From Epibacterium sp. Ofav1-8 (GTDB lineage: Bacteria > Pseudomonadota > Alphaproteobacteria > Rhodobacterales > Rhodobacteraceae), in contig NZ_JAKRFD010000004.1 in the NCBI RefSeq assembly GCF_022348185.1, forward strand, positions 124,001 to 188,000: 64,000 nt of DNA, read 5' to 3'. Both the position numbers and the translations under genes were made by a program. The first letter of the stretch is position 1. The number at the start of each line of letters is the position of its first letter. The notes under the pieces are model-generated. The model searched no databases. It had not been told where the DNA came from and saw only the letters and a list, made by a program, of their open reading frames with translations. Below, piece after piece: positions 51,149-60,594 of the stretch.

Positions 51149-52171
51149 ATGAGCAACAGTTTCCTCGATCTATTGCAGAGCCGCGACGTGCTGCTGGCGG
51201 ATGGCGCCACCGGGACCAATCTGTTCAACATGGGTCTGCAGTCCGGGGATGCCCCGGAACTCTGGAACACCGATGCGCCGGACAAGATCAAGGCGCTTTA
51301 CCGCGGTGCGGTTGATGCGGGCAGCGACCTGTTCCTGACCAACAGCTTCGGCGGCACCGCCGCGCGGCTGAAGCTGCATGACGCGCAGAACCGGGTGCGC
51401 GAATTGAACCGCATCGCCGCCGAACTGGGACGCGAGGTGGCCGATACCGCCAGCCGCAAGATCGCCGTGGCCGGCTCTGTCGGCCCCACCGGCGAGATCA
51501 TGCAACCGGTGGGCGAGATGAGCCATGCCGTGGCGGTCGAGATGTTTCACGAACAGGCCGATGCGCTCAAGGAAGGCGGCGTCGACGTGCTCTGGCTGGA
51601 GACCATCTCCGCACCGGAGGAATTTGCCGCCGCCGCCGAGGCCTTCAAACTGGCCGACATGCCCTGGTGCGGCACCATGAGCTTTGACACCGCCGGGCGC
51701 ACCATGATGGGCGTCACCTCCGCCGACCTGGCCAAACTGGTCGAAGGATACGACGTGCCGCCGCTGGCCTTTGGTGCCAATTGCGGCACCGGCGCGTCCG
51801 ACATCCTGCGCACCGTCCTTGGCTTTGCCGCGCAGGGCACCGAGCGGCCGATCATCTCCAAAGGCAACGCGGGCATTCCGAAATACGTGGACGGCCATAT
51901 CCACTACGACGGCACGCCGGAACTGATGGGCGAATATGCGGTCCTCGCCCGGGATGCCGGTGCCAAGATCATCGGCGGATGCTGCGGCACCATGCCGGAG
52001 CACCTGCGCAGCATGCGCGAGGCGCTCGACACCCGTCCGCGCGGCGACCGTCCGACGCTGGAGCAGATTGTCGACGTTCTCGGCCCGTTCACCTCGACCA
52101 ATGATGGCACCGAAGACGGCGCCAATACCGGCTCAGAGCGCCGCAGCCGCCGGGGCCGTCGCCGCGGCTAA
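51149..52171 (+). CDS. bmt: Homocysteine S-methyltransferase (BHMT-type / split methionine synthase)
   Basis: A 340-residue zinc enzyme methylating homocysteine. Zn ligands: Cys212 in GANCGTG and Cys278/279 in GGCCGT; the start region LLADGATGTNLFNMGLQ and NSFGGT are typical. It is annotated in this group as betaine-homocysteine methyltransferase, but the corrinoid protein gene nearby and, from memory, mutant-fitness work in Phaeobacter/Dinoroseobacter point to the homocysteine-binding part of a split MetH. A basic tail (RRSRRGRRRG) is an oddity of this family. MSNSFLDLLQ is the chosen start; GTG at 51137 is an alternative. Confidence 0.88.
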   Translation: MSNSFLDLLQSRDVLLADGATGTNLFNMGLQSGDAPELWNTDAPDKIKALYRGAVDAGSDLFLTNSFGGTAARLKLHDAQNRVRELNRIAAELGREVADTASRKIAVAGSVGPTGEIMQPVGEMSHAVAVEMFHEQADALKEGGVDVLWLETISAPEEFAAAAEAFKLADMPWCGTMSFDTAGRTMMGVTSADLAKLVEGYDVPPLAFGANCGTGASDILRTVLGFAAQGTERPIISKGNAGIPKYVDGHIHYDGTPELMGEYAVLARDAGAKIIGGCCGTMPEHLRSMREALDTRPRGDRPTLEQIVDVLGPFTSTNDGTEDGANTGSERRSRRGRRRG

Positions 52172-52207
52172 GCCGACGCATCGACGCCATGCCCTAACAA
52201 ACCTGCA

Positions 52208-52235
52208 AAGACCGGGCCTCTGCCCGGTCTTTTCC
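52208..52235 (+). terminator. Intrinsic terminator after homocysteine methyltransferase gene
   Basis: A perfect 10-bp stem AAGACCGGGC/GCCCGGTCTT with a 4-base loop, followed by a T run. Confidence 0.9.
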
Positions 52236-52238
52236 GTT

Positions 52239-53318
52239 TCAGAACAGGCTGAGCTGGTCGCCGGGTTGCGCGGGACGGGCAAACAGGTCGCATCGCAGCG
52301 GCGGGGCCTTCTCTGACAGCCCCAGCCGGGTGCAGGCCAGTTTGAACCGGCGAGCAATCATCTCGGCGTAGTGCCCTTCGCCGCGCATCCGCTGCCCCCA
52401 GCGCGGATCATAGTCCCGCCCACCATGCATTTCGCGCAGGCGCGCCATCACTTTCTCCGCCCGGTTCGGGACATGGGCGTGCAACCAATCCTGCCACAGG
52501 CCCGAAACCTCGCGCGGCAGGCGCAGCATGATCCAGCTGGCGGCATCCGCGCCCGCATCGACCCCGGCCGCAAGCAAGGCTTCCAACTCGTGATCGGTCA
52601 GCCCCGGAACCAGCGGCGAGGTCATGATGCGCACCGGAATGCCGGCGCTGCTCAGCCGTTTGATCGTGGCCAGCCGGCGCACGGGCGCCGGGACACGCGG
52701 CTCCATCCGGCGCGCCAGATCCGCATCCAGCGTGGTCACCGACACGCCGACCCGCACCAGACCCTGCGCCGCCATATCGGACAGGATGTCCAGATCGCGT
52801 TCGATCAGGGTCCCCTTAGTCACGATCGCGACCGGGTGGCGAAACTCTTGCAACACCTCCAGGCAGGCGCGCATCAACGCATGATCGCGCTCGCAGGGCT
52901 GATAGGGGTCGGTGTTGGTGCCGATGGCGATCGGCGCGACCTTGTACCCCGGTGCAGAGAGCTCCTTGCGCAACAGATCCGGCGCATTTGGACGCGCCAC
53001 CAGCCTGGTTTCGAAATCCAGCCCCGGCGACAGGCCGAGGTAGGCGTGGCTCGGACGCGCAAAACAATAGATGCAGCCGTGTTCACATCCCCTGTAGGGA
53101 TTGATCGAGCGGTCGAACGGCAGATCCGGCGACCGGTTGTAGGAGATCAGGCTCCGCGCCATCTCCTGGCGAATCTCTGTCGCGACCGACCGCTCCGGCA
53201 CATCCTGATTCCACCCATCATCCACCTCTTCGCGCTGCAGATCAAAGCGTCCTGACGCATTGCTGAGCGCACCGCGAGATTTACGACATTTGAGGATTTG
53301 AGAACCATTTCCATGCAT
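52239..53318 (-). CDS. PA0069-family radical SAM protein
   Basis: A 359-residue radical SAM enzyme. The 4Fe-4S ligands are Cys78, Cys82 and Cys85 in PYRGCEHGCIYCFAR; RGALSNASGRFD precedes it and is the family opening. The group is related to spore photoproduct lyase in sequence, but its substrate is unknown. The start at MHGNGSQ is chosen; MACHSPT at 53339 is an alternative. It is convergent with the bmt-type gene and divergent from the corrinoid protein. Whether it belongs to the methyl-transfer theme or merely sits there is unclear. Confidence 0.85.
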   Translation of the reverse strand: MHGNGSQILKCRKSRGALSNASGRFDLQREEVDDGWNQDVPERSVATEIRQEMARSLISYNRSPDLPFDRSINPYRGCEHGCIYCFARPSHAYLGLSPGLDFETRLVARPNAPDLLRKELSAPGYKVAPIAIGTNTDPYQPCERDHALMRACLEVLQEFRHPVAIVTKGTLIERDLDILSDMAAQGLVRVGVSVTTLDADLARRMEPRVPAPVRRLATIKRLSSAGIPVRIMTSPLVPGLTDHELEALLAAGVDAGADAASWIMLRLPREVSGLWQDWLHAHVPNRAEKVMARLREMHGGRDYDPRWGQRMRGEGHYAEMIARRFKLACTRLGLSEKAPPLRCDLFARPAQPGDQLSLF

Positions 53319-53538
53319 AGTGGGACTATGACACGCCATGCGGAACAAATAAAGAACACTTGCGGAAAAGAATACAAAATCAACCTGCAACAGCAGCATG
53401 ACTGCGGTGGTTTCATCACCAGAGGTCGGTTCGTAACGCGGCTATGTCGCAATCAAAACAGTTCACCCCGTCGTTTCTGTCACAAAAAGATAGAATAACG
53501 GCCAAACCGGGTACGCCCGCCAGCTAAGGAATCCAGAT

Positions 53539-54237
53539 ATGTCAGACGAAGAAGACATCATCCTCGCAGACCTCGATGACGAGGAACTGGTCCAACAAAT
53601 GTTCGACGACCTCTACGACGGTCTCAAGGAAGAGATCGAAGAAGGGGTCAATATCCTGCTGGAGCGCGGCTGGGCGCCCTACAAGATCCTGACCGAAGCG
53701 CTGGTCGGCGGCATGACCATCGTTGGCGCAGACTTCCGCGACGGCATCCTGTTTGTGCCCGAGGTGCTGCTGGCTGCCAACGCCATGAAGGGCGGCATGC
53801 AGATCCTGAAGCCGCTGCTGGCGGAAACCGGCGCGCCGCGCATGGGCTCCATGGTGATCGGCACCGTCAAGGGCGACATCCACGACATCGGCAAGAACCT
53901 CGTGTCGATGATGATGGAAGGCGCGGGTTTCGAGGTGGTCGACATCGGCATCAACAACCCGGTCGAGAACTACCTGGAAGCACTTGAAGAGCATCAGCCC
54001 GACATCCTCGGCATGTCCGCCCTGCTGACCACCACCATGCCCTACATGAAGGTGGTGATCGACACCATGGTCGAACAGGGCAAGCGCGACGACTACATCG
54101 TGCTGGTCGGTGGCGCACCGCTGAACGAGGAATTCGGCAAGGCGATCGGCGCGGACGCCTATTGCCGCGATGCGGCTGTCGCGGTGGAAACCGCCAAGGA
54201 ATATGTGGCGCGCAAGCACAACGCCATGAACGCCTGA
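53539..54237 (+). CDS. Corrinoid (B12-binding) methyl-carrier protein
   Basis: A 232-residue protein with an N-terminal helical cap (about 15-95) and a B12-binding Rossmann domain carrying the DxHxxG motif as D113-I-H115-D-I-G118 in VKGDIHDIGKNLVSMMMEGA; His115 should be the lower cobalt ligand. Such MtbC/MetH-like proteins carry a methyl group between methyltransferases. With the homocysteine methyltransferase 1.4 kb upstream it is likely the B12 part of a split methionine synthase; the methyl-THF part is not in the window. DUF1638 follows after 1 base. Confidence 0.92.
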   Translation: MSDEEDIILADLDDEELVQQMFDDLYDGLKEEIEEGVNILLERGWAPYKILTEALVGGMTIVGADFRDGILFVPEVLLAANAMKGGMQILKPLLAETGAPRMGSMVIGTVKGDIHDIGKNLVSMMMEGAGFEVVDIGINNPVENYLEALEEHQPDILGMSALLTTTMPYMKVVIDTMVEQGKRDDYIVLVGGAPLNEEFGKAIGADAYCRDAAVAVETAKEYVARKHNAMNA

Positions 54238-54238
54238 T

Positions 54239-54985
54239 ATGGCTGCCGCGTCCCAGCGACGCGGCCGGGCGGCCCGGCTTTCACAGCGGGCCGCCCTCCC
54301 CCTGCCGAGCGGCACCTCTCTTGAGGACACAAGCCTGACAGAGAACGGGCTGGCAGCACCGGAGCGCAAGACCGGGCGCATCCTGCTGATCGCCTGTGGC
54401 GCCCTCGCCCGCGAGATCCTCGACATCACGCGTGCCAATGGTCTTGACCATATGGATCTGACCTGCCTGCCGGCAAAACTGCATCTTTATCCCGACCAGA
54501 TCATCACCCATGTCGAAGCCGCGGTCGAAAAACACCGCGCGACCTACGACCAAATCTATGTCGTCTACGCCGACTGCGGCACGGGCGGCCAACTGCAGGC
54601 CAAATGCGAACACCTGGGGGTGGAGATGGTCCCCGGCCCGCATTGCTACGCCTTCTTCGAGGGCAACGCCCGCTTTGAAGAACAGGCCGAGGCGGGCGAG
54701 ATCACGGCCTTTTACCTGACCGATTTTCTGGTCAAGCAATTCGATGCCTTCGTCTGGCGCCCCATGGGTCTCGACAAGAACCCGGAGCTGCGCGACATGA
54801 TTTTTGGCAATTACACGACGCTGATCTACCAATCCCAGGTCAACGATCCGGCCCTTGTGGCAAAAGCACAGGAATGCGCCCGCCGCATGGGTCTGGACTT
54901 CGTCCATCGTCACACCGGCTATGGCGATCTGGAAACAACGCTCAAAGACTGGGGCGCAGCGCCGACGTCCGGTGCCTCCGGCTAG
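54239..54985 (+). CDS. DUF1638 protein
   Basis: A 248-residue protein of the uncharacterised DUF1638 family, often found beside corrinoid proteins. Core: LLIACGALAREILDITRANG, VYADCGTGGQLQAKCEHLG, GPHCYAFFEGNARFEE, FLVKQFDAFVWRPMGLDKNP. Conserved cysteines in IACGA, DCGTG, AKCEH and PHCYAF suggest a metal or redox function. The annotated N-terminal 45 residues are low-complexity and may be non-coding; a CTG near TENGLAAPERK is a possible real start. It is 1 base from the corrinoid gene. Confidence 0.82.
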   Translation: MAAASQRRGRAARLSQRAALPLPSGTSLEDTSLTENGLAAPERKTGRILLIACGALAREILDITRANGLDHMDLTCLPAKLHLYPDQIITHVEAAVEKHRATYDQIYVVYADCGTGGQLQAKCEHLGVEMVPGPHCYAFFEGNARFEEQAEAGEITAFYLTDFLVKQFDAFVWRPMGLDKNPELRDMIFGNYTTLIYQSQVNDPALVAKAQECARRMGLDFVHRHTGYGDLETTLKDWGAAPTSGASG

Positions 54986-55040
54986 GATCAGCGATCACAG
55001 CCCCCGCACCGGCTGACGCCGCCGCTCTCTCAGACCTGCC

Positions 55041-55451
55041 TCAGACCTGCGCGGCGGCCGTATCGCGAATGCGTTCGATCATGGCGCGCAATCCGTTCGA
55101 GCGCTGTGCCGACAGGTGATCGTTGAGCCCGAGCCGTTCCATCTCGGCCCGCGCGTCGACCGCGAGCACCTCTTGCAGGGTCAATCCGTTGTAGAGCTTG
55201 CGCAGCACCGCAATCAGCCCCTTGACGATCATCGCGTCGCTGTCGCCGTCAAAGTGAAAGACACCATTCTCGATCTGCGAATGCAGCCAGACCTGACTGG
55301 CGCAGCCATCCACCTTGGTCGCGGGCACCTTCAGGGCGTCGTCCAGGGGCGGCATCGCCTTGCCCTGTTCGATCACATGGCGATAGCGATCCTCCCAATC
55401 TTCAAAGAATTCAAAATCCTCGACGATCTCCTCGAAGGCGGCACTGGCCAT
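55041..55451 (-). CDS. sufE: SufE family protein
   Basis: A 136-residue sulfur acceptor that takes persulfide from the SufS desulfurase for Fe-S cluster assembly. The active Cys50 sits in ATKVDGCASQVWLH, with the family opening FEEIVEDFEFFEDWEDRYRH. The start MASAAFEEI has a GAGG at good distance. It is not adjacent to the other suf genes in this window and is divergent from a lipoprotein gene. Confidence 0.93.
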   Translation of the reverse strand: MASAAFEEIVEDFEFFEDWEDRYRHVIEQGKAMPPLDDALKVPATKVDGCASQVWLHSQIENGVFHFDGDSDAMIVKGLIAVLRKLYNGLTLQEVLAVDARAEMERLGLNDHLSAQRSNGLRAMIERIRDTAAAQV

Positions 55452-55584
55452 GTCAAACCTCATCCTACTGTCAGGTGGCAACAGATCGGACCTAGGCCAG
55501 CGCAGGGGTCTTTTCAACCGCTTTTCAACGCCGCTTCAATCGGGTAGTCAGTTTTGCAAGTAACTCTGACTGCGGCAGGTATTC

Positions 55585-56109
55585 ATGCGTATCACAATCG
55601 GCGCCCTTTTGGTTGGCACTCTGGTCCTGTCGTCCTGCGGCGGCTGGCGCGACTCGCGCATCAACCCCGGCAACTGGTTTGGACAATCGCGCGACAGCCG
55701 CGTCGAGGCCACAGCCGACGAAAACCTGAACCCGCTGATCCCGCAGGAGGAGGACCGGGTGAACCTGATCGGTTCGCGCAAGGATGCGGAGCAAGTGGAC
55801 AACAGCCTGCCCATCGCGCGGATCAAGGACATGCGGATCGAACGCACCTCTGTCGGCGCGATCCTGACAGTCGAAGGCGAAGCCGCGCGCAACGGTGCCT
55901 ACAAGGCAGAGCTGGTGCCGTCGGAGATCCAGGAGGCCGGGCGGCTGGAGTACACCTTCCGCGTGACCTATCCCAAGAGCGCCACCTATCGCGGCACCGA
56001 GGCAACACGCACCATTCGTGCCGCCGTCAGCCTGTCGAACCAGGATCTGGCCGGAGTGCGGACCATCCGTGTCGTCGGCAAGGAAAACGCCCGCGAAAGC
56101 CGCCGCTGA
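55585..56109 (+). CDS. Predicted lipoprotein, unknown function
   Basis: A 174-residue protein with a lipobox: MRITIGALLVGTLVLSSCGG, with lipidation at Cys18. The mature region is polar, with a PLIPQEEDRVNLIG segment and a beta-like C-terminal half (EYTFRVTYPKSATYRG, TIRAAVSLSNQDLAGVRTIR). Conserved in Rhodobacteraceae as a hypothetical, as far as I can tell. Envelope localisation is clear; function is not. Confidence 0.78.
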   Translation: MRITIGALLVGTLVLSSCGGWRDSRINPGNWFGQSRDSRVEATADENLNPLIPQEEDRVNLIGSRKDAEQVDNSLPIARIKDMRIERTSVGAILTVEGEAARNGAYKAELVPSEIQEAGRLEYTFRVTYPKSATYRGTEATRTIRAAVSLSNQDLAGVRTIRVVGKENARESRR

Positions 56110-56258
56110 GCCGGGTCGGCAGGGTCCCATCCCCGGGCGCATATCCCATCGCCGCCTTAAGACACAGATCCCTTTCGTATCAGGGGCTTAGGTTTCGGCC
56201 CGCCCCTGCACTCCTGCTCTGACGGCGCGGCTGATCGACGACCGCCTGCCCCCAACGC

Positions 56259-56291
56259 AAAACACGCTCCCGCAGGGCGAAAGCGTGTTTT
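56259..56291. terminator. Hairpin between the lipoprotein gene and rnd
   Basis: AAAACACGCT (56259-56268) pairs with AGCGTGTTTT (56282-56291), 10 bp perfect. The TTTT tail is short on both strands; it probably terminates the convergent pair. Confidence 0.7.
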
Positions 56292-56314
56292 ATCATCGGT
56301 TTGGATTTGGTCTT

Positions 56315-57472
56315 TCAGAGGTCGACGACCTTTACGACCTGCCCCTTTGCCGCCAGCGCCACCTCGCCATTGCACAGGCGCATGGCATCAGCGCCAAAGA
56401 CCTCGTGCCGCCAGCCTTTGAGGGCCGGAACATCCCGCTCTCCTGCGGCGATGGCATCCAGATCGGCGGAGGGCGCGATCAGTTTTGCGGCGACACCGGC
56501 GGTTTCGGTCTTGGCCTTCAGCAGCACCCGCAGCAGATCGGCCAGCGCGCCGTTGATCTGCATCTTTTCGCGCGAGCGATCCGGCTGCGGCATCTCGTCC
56601 TGCGGGCAGTTCACGCCACGCTCCACCGCCTTGAGGATGCCCTCGGCAATGGCGCCTTTGCGCGCCTCGCGCAGCAACAGGCGAGAGCCGCCCAGATCGG
56701 ACGGCGTGCGCGGTTTGGTGGACGCGAGCTCCACAAGCGCGTCATCCTTGTAGACCCGGTTGCGGGGCACATTGTTGGTCTGGGCGTATTCCTCGCGAAA
56801 GGCCGCGAGCTCACGCACCACAGCAAGAAACTTACCAGAATTGGTGCGGGTCTTGACCCGGCGCCAGGCCTCGCGCGGCTGGATATCATAGGTCGCGGGA
56901 TCGGTCAGAACCTGCAACTCTTCGGCGACCCAATGGCTGCGCCCGGTCTTGTCCAGTTCTTTGCGCAGGTGTTCATAGATCTGGCGCAGATGGGTGACAT
57001 CCGCCAGCGCATAGGTCTTTTGCGCATCACTCAGCGGGCGACGCGACCAGTCGGTAAAACGCGACGTCTTATCAAGGCCTTGCTTGCAGATCTTGCGCAC
57101 CAGCGTCTCATAGCCCACCTGCTCGCCAAAGCCGCAGACCATGGCGGCGACCTGCGTGTCGAACAGCGGTTTGGGAAAGACGGCCGCATCCACCCAGAAG
57201 ATCTCCAGATCCTGACGTGCGGCGTGGAAAACCTTGACCACATCCTCGTTGCGAAAGAGCTCATACAAGGGCTCCAGCGACAGATCCCCGGCAAGCGGAT
57301 CGACCAGAACCGCATCCGTTTCACCATCACCGCGATAGGCGATCTGGATCAGGCAGAGCTTGGAATAATAGGTGCGCTCTCGCAGGAACTCGGTATCCAC
57401 CGTCACATAAGGATATTTCGCGGCCTCTTCACAAAAGGCGCGCAGTTCGTCGGTGGTGGTCAGAGTTTTCAT
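56315..57472 (-). CDS. rnd: Ribonuclease D
   Basis: A 385-residue 3'-to-5' exoribonuclease for tRNA 3' maturation. DEDD residues: VDTEFLRERTYY (ExoI), VVKVFHAARQDLEIFW (ExoII) and the KTYALADVTHLRQIY (ExoIII) block; HRDC-type C-terminal region about 210-290. The start MKTLTTTDELRAF is the family type. Divergent promoter region to the left of purN; it is separated from purN by about 100 bases. Confidence 0.94.
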   Translation of the reverse strand: MKTLTTTDELRAFCEEAAKYPYVTVDTEFLRERTYYSKLCLIQIAYRGDGETDAVLVDPLAGDLSLEPLYELFRNEDVVKVFHAARQDLEIFWVDAAVFPKPLFDTQVAAMVCGFGEQVGYETLVRKICKQGLDKTSRFTDWSRRPLSDAQKTYALADVTHLRQIYEHLRKELDKTGRSHWVAEELQVLTDPATYDIQPREAWRRVKTRTNSGKFLAVVRELAAFREEYAQTNNVPRNRVYKDDALVELASTKPRTPSDLGGSRLLLREARKGAIAEGILKAVERGVNCPQDEMPQPDRSREKMQINGALADLLRVLLKAKTETAGVAAKLIAPSADLDAIAAGERDVPALKGWRHEVFGADAMRLCNGEVALAAKGQVVKVVDL

Positions 57473-57571
57473 CAAATGGGTCTTTATTAAGGGTTTCTGC
57501 CGCTCGGTTCCCCGTTGATACGACGAGTGCAAGCGGGTTGCAAACCCTCTAACGGCAAGAAAGGGCGCAGG

Positions 57572-58177
57572 TCAGTTCAGACGCAGAATGTCGTGCTCGC
57601 CGCGCAAATAGCGCGCAAGCACGGCCGGATAGAGGCGATGTTCCTGCACCAATACGCGCGCGGCCAGATCGTCCGGCGTGTCATCGGGCAGAACCGGCAC
57701 CTCCGCCTGGCCCAAAATCGGCCCGTCATCCAGGAGCGGCGTCACCTCATGCACGGTGCAGCCGTGCCGCTCATCGCCGGCCTCCAGCGCCCGGGCATGG
57801 GTATGCAGGCCCTTATACTTGGGCAGGAGAGACGGGTGGATATTCAGCATCCGCCCCTCGAACTGGCGCACAAACCCGGCGGTCAGTACCCGCATGAAAC
57901 CCGCGAGACAGACCACATCGGCGCGCGCCTCGAGGAGAGGCTTTACCAGCTCGACCTCAAACGCCTCGCGATCCTTGCCAAAGGGGCGATGATCCACAAC
58001 AGCCGTCGCAACGCCGCGCGCGGCGGCCTTGGTCAGCCCCCCGGCATCGGCGTTGTTGGACAGCACCAGACAAGGCTGGCCCGGATGATCGGCGTCATTC
58101 AGCATGCTGTCGACGAGGGACACCATATTGGAGCCCCCGCCGGAAACCAGAATGGCGACGCGTTTCTTGTCGCTCAC
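57572..58177 (-). CDS. purN: Phosphoribosylglycinamide formyltransferase
   Basis: Third step of purine synthesis, using 10-formyl-THF. 201 residues. Visible: [17 protein letters not shown] nucleotide loop, the catalytic-type [17 protein letters not shown] and [20 protein letters not shown] blocks. The gene overlaps the purM end by 4 bases, a tight coupling typical of a purM-purN operon. Confidence 0.96.
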   Translation of the reverse strand: MSDKKRVAILVSGGGSNMVSLVDSMLNDADHPGQPCLVLSNNADAGGLTKAAARGVATAVVDHRPFGKDREAFEVELVKPLLEARADVVCLAGFMRVLTAGFVRQFEGRMLNIHPSLLPKYKGLHTHARALEAGDERHGCTVHEVTPLLDDGPILGQAEVPVLPDDTPDDLAARVLVQEHRLYPAVLARYLRGEHDILRLN

Positions 58178-59220
58178 AGCAGCCCGCCTGTATAGCGGAT
58201 GCCCTCCCCGGCTGTCACCGTACCGAGACGCGCGACAGTTTCGCCTTCGCCCTCCAGCACCGCGGTCAGCGCATCGGCGCGGTCGGCCTTCACCACAAGC
58301 ATCATGCCGATGCCGCAGTTGAAGGTCTTGAGCATTTCGCCCTCTTCAATGCCGCCGGTTTCCGCCAGCCACTTGAAGACGCCCGGAAGCTCCCACGCAC
58401 CAAGGTCGATGTCAGCACCCAGCCCCTCGGGCAGGACGCGCGGCAGGTTCTCGGTGAGGCCGCCACCGGTGATATGCGCCAATGCATTGACGCCCCCCGC
58501 GCGAACCGCAGCCAGGGCCTGTTTCACATAAAGACGCGTCGGGGTCAGCAACGCCTCCCCCAGTTTGCCTTCGCCGAACGGGTTGTCGCCGTCCCAGCCA
58601 AGGCCCGAATATTTCACGATCTGGCGCACCAGCGAGTAGCCGTTGGAGTGCACACCATCAGAGGCCAGCCCCAAGAGCACATCGCCCTCGCTCACGCCTT
58701 CGGGCAGTGCGGTGCCCCGCTCCATCGCGCCAACGGCAAAGCCTGCGAGGTCAAAATCACCCTTGGGGTACATGCCCGGCATCTCTGCCGTTTCACCACC
58801 GATCAGCGCACAGCCAGAGCGCACGCAGCCCTCGGCGATGCCTTCGATGATTCGCGCCGCGACATCGGTTTCCAGCTTGCCGGTGGCAAAGTAGTCGAGG
58901 AAGAACAGCGGTTCTGCGCCCTGACAGACCAGATCGTTGACACACATGGCCACGAGGTCAATGCCCACGCCATCCACCAGACCGGTATCAATGGCGATGC
59001 GCAGCTTGGTGCCGACCCCATCGGTGGCGCCGACAAGAATCGGATCCTCGTAACCGGCCGCTTTCAGGTCGAACAGCGCGCCAAAGCCGCCGAGGCCGCT
59101 CATCACACCCGGACGTGCAGTCCGCTTGGCCGCCGGCTTGATCCGGTCCACAAGCTCATTGCCCGCATCAATATCGACCCCTGCATCCGCATAGGTCAAA
59201 CCGTTCTTGCCGCTGGTCAT
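58174..59220 (-). CDS. purM: Phosphoribosylformylglycinamidine cyclo-ligase
   Basis: AIR synthetase, fifth step of purine synthesis, ATP-dependent. 348 residues. Hallmarks: [25 protein letters not shown](VGTK) at the ATP site, [35 protein letters not shown] and [13 protein letters not shown] blocks. The start is at 59220. Overlaps purN by 4 bases. Confidence 0.96.
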   Translation of the reverse strand: MTSGKNGLTYADAGVDIDAGNELVDRIKPAAKRTARPGVMSGLGGFGALFDLKAAGYEDPILVGATDGVGTKLRIAIDTGLVDGVGIDLVAMCVNDLVCQGAEPLFFLDYFATGKLETDVAARIIEGIAEGCVRSGCALIGGETAEMPGMYPKGDFDLAGFAVGAMERGTALPEGVSEGDVLLGLASDGVHSNGYSLVRQIVKYSGLGWDGDNPFGEGKLGEALLTPTRLYVKQALAAVRAGGVNALAHITGGGLTENLPRVLPEGLGADIDLGAWELPGVFKWLAETGGIEEGEMLKTFNCGIGMMLVVKADRADALTAVLEGEGETVARLGTVTAGEGIRYTGGLL

Positions 59221-59504
59221 CGCATGGCTCCTTCCGTGAGGTTGCGCTGCCTTTACCGCTTTCAGTCAGATGTGGAAAGCCCCAGCTTGCCAATTCCCCC
59301 AGCATACGGTCACTTGCGGCATCCGACAGAACCAATACTTCGATGGATTTTAGTCGAACGCGCTAAGGTTGTGCAAAAAATCACCGGACGGCCGGGGGGG
59401 GCTCACTGTCGGGCGCTCCTGTGCCCTCCCCCCCTTTTACGAGCCGCTGGTTGCTGCCGAAAGGCCACCCGATGTCGTCGGCGGCCCTCCGGCTCTGCGC
59501 TAGA

Positions 59505-60473
59505 TCACAGCCCGAATTGCCACGGCGCCTGGTCAAAGGCATAGGCCGCACCGTCGCGCTCCACCCGTCCCAGCCCCGGGAAATCCAAGTGCATGCCGGT
59601 CACCAACAGCTGATCGGCAGCGGCCCGATCAAACATCGCCTTGCGGGTCTCTGCCGCCAGCGGCTGATCGACGTCGAAGGGAATGGTCCAGCCCGGGTTG
59701 GCGAATTGCAACGCGGTGCTGTGCACCACATCGCCCCAGATCAGCAGCGGCGTCGCGCCCGTGTCCAGCATGAAGCCCGAATGGCCCGGCGTATGTCCCG
59801 GCAGCGGCATGGCGTCAAAGCCCGGCAGCACCTCGCCTTCGCCGGCAAAGACCTTGCGCCGCTGCGCATAGGGGGCCACCGCATTGCGCGCCATCTGAAA
59901 GAACCCACGGCTGCCCTCGTCGACCGAGGCCATGATCGCGTCATCATGCCAGAACGCCCATTCCGCTTCGGCCACCACCAGCTCTGCATTGGGGAAGGCC
60001 GCGCTGCCATCCGCAGCCAACAGGCCGCCGGCGTGATCGGGGTGCATATGGGTCAGCAATACGGTGGAGATCTGCGCCGGGGCGACACCCGCAGCCGACA
60101 GCGCCGCCATCAAGCCACCCAGATCCGGCCCCATCAGCTGTGCCGTCCCGGTGTCCACCAGCGTGTACTGACCGCCGCGCTCCACCAGATAACCGTTCAC
60201 CGGAATTTCCAGACCCTGCGGGCCTTCGGAATAGAAACTGCCGGACAGGGTCTCCTCCGCGCGCGCTGCGTCATAGCCGGTGAAGGCCGCAGCCGGGACC
60301 GCGAGGTGCCCGTCGAGCAAGGCTGTTATCGTCATCTCGCCCAGCCTGATCTGGTGCAAGACCGGCGCGGGCCCTGCGGGCGCGGCCTGTGCCAGCCGGC
60401 CAAACGCTGGGAGGGAGAGCGACGCGGCACCAAAACCAAGGGTTTTCAACAGAGTTCTGCGGGAAAGGGTCAT
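59505..60473 (-). CDS. Tat-exported metallo-beta-lactamase-fold hydrolase
   Basis: A 322-residue MBL-fold protein. N-terminus MTLSRRTLLKTLGFGAASLS has the twin-arginine SRRTLLK signal, so it is exported folded. Metal motif THMHPDHAGG (HxHxDH, about residue 140), with later His in TPGHSGF and DVVHSTALQF. The family includes quorum-quenching lactonases and glyoxalase-II relatives; this form is nearest to MBL-fold proteins of unknown substrate. It is divergent from a LysR regulator, so probably under its control. Confidence 0.87.
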   Translation of the reverse strand: MTLSRRTLLKTLGFGAASLSLPAFGRLAQAAPAGPAPVLHQIRLGEMTITALLDGHLAVPAAAFTGYDAARAEETLSGSFYSEGPQGLEIPVNGYLVERGGQYTLVDTGTAQLMGPDLGGLMAALSAAGVAPAQISTVLLTHMHPDHAGGLLAADGSAAFPNAELVVAEAEWAFWHDDAIMASVDEGSRGFFQMARNAVAPYAQRRKVFAGEGEVLPGFDAMPLPGHTPGHSGFMLDTGATPLLIWGDVVHSTALQFANPGWTIPFDVDQPLAAETRKAMFDRAAADQLLVTGMHLDFPGLGRVERDGAAYAFDQAPWQFGL

Positions 60474-60558
60474 AAGAAGCTCCAATATCCTGGGCCCGTC
60501 AATTACGGGCTGCACTGACCTTATCGCTTTGGTCTGGCATCCCATAGCGGGGACCGTC

Positions 60559-60573
60559 TAATATGGGGTATTA
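60559..60573. promoter_or_regulatory. Candidate LysR binding box
   Basis: TAATA-TGGGG-TATTA, a 15-base inverted repeat in the 121-base region between the MBL and LysR genes. It has the size and dyad form of a LysR-type box, and lies 22 bases before the regulator start. Confidence 0.5.
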
Positions 60574-60594
60574 GCACCACTGATAGGATGGGCC

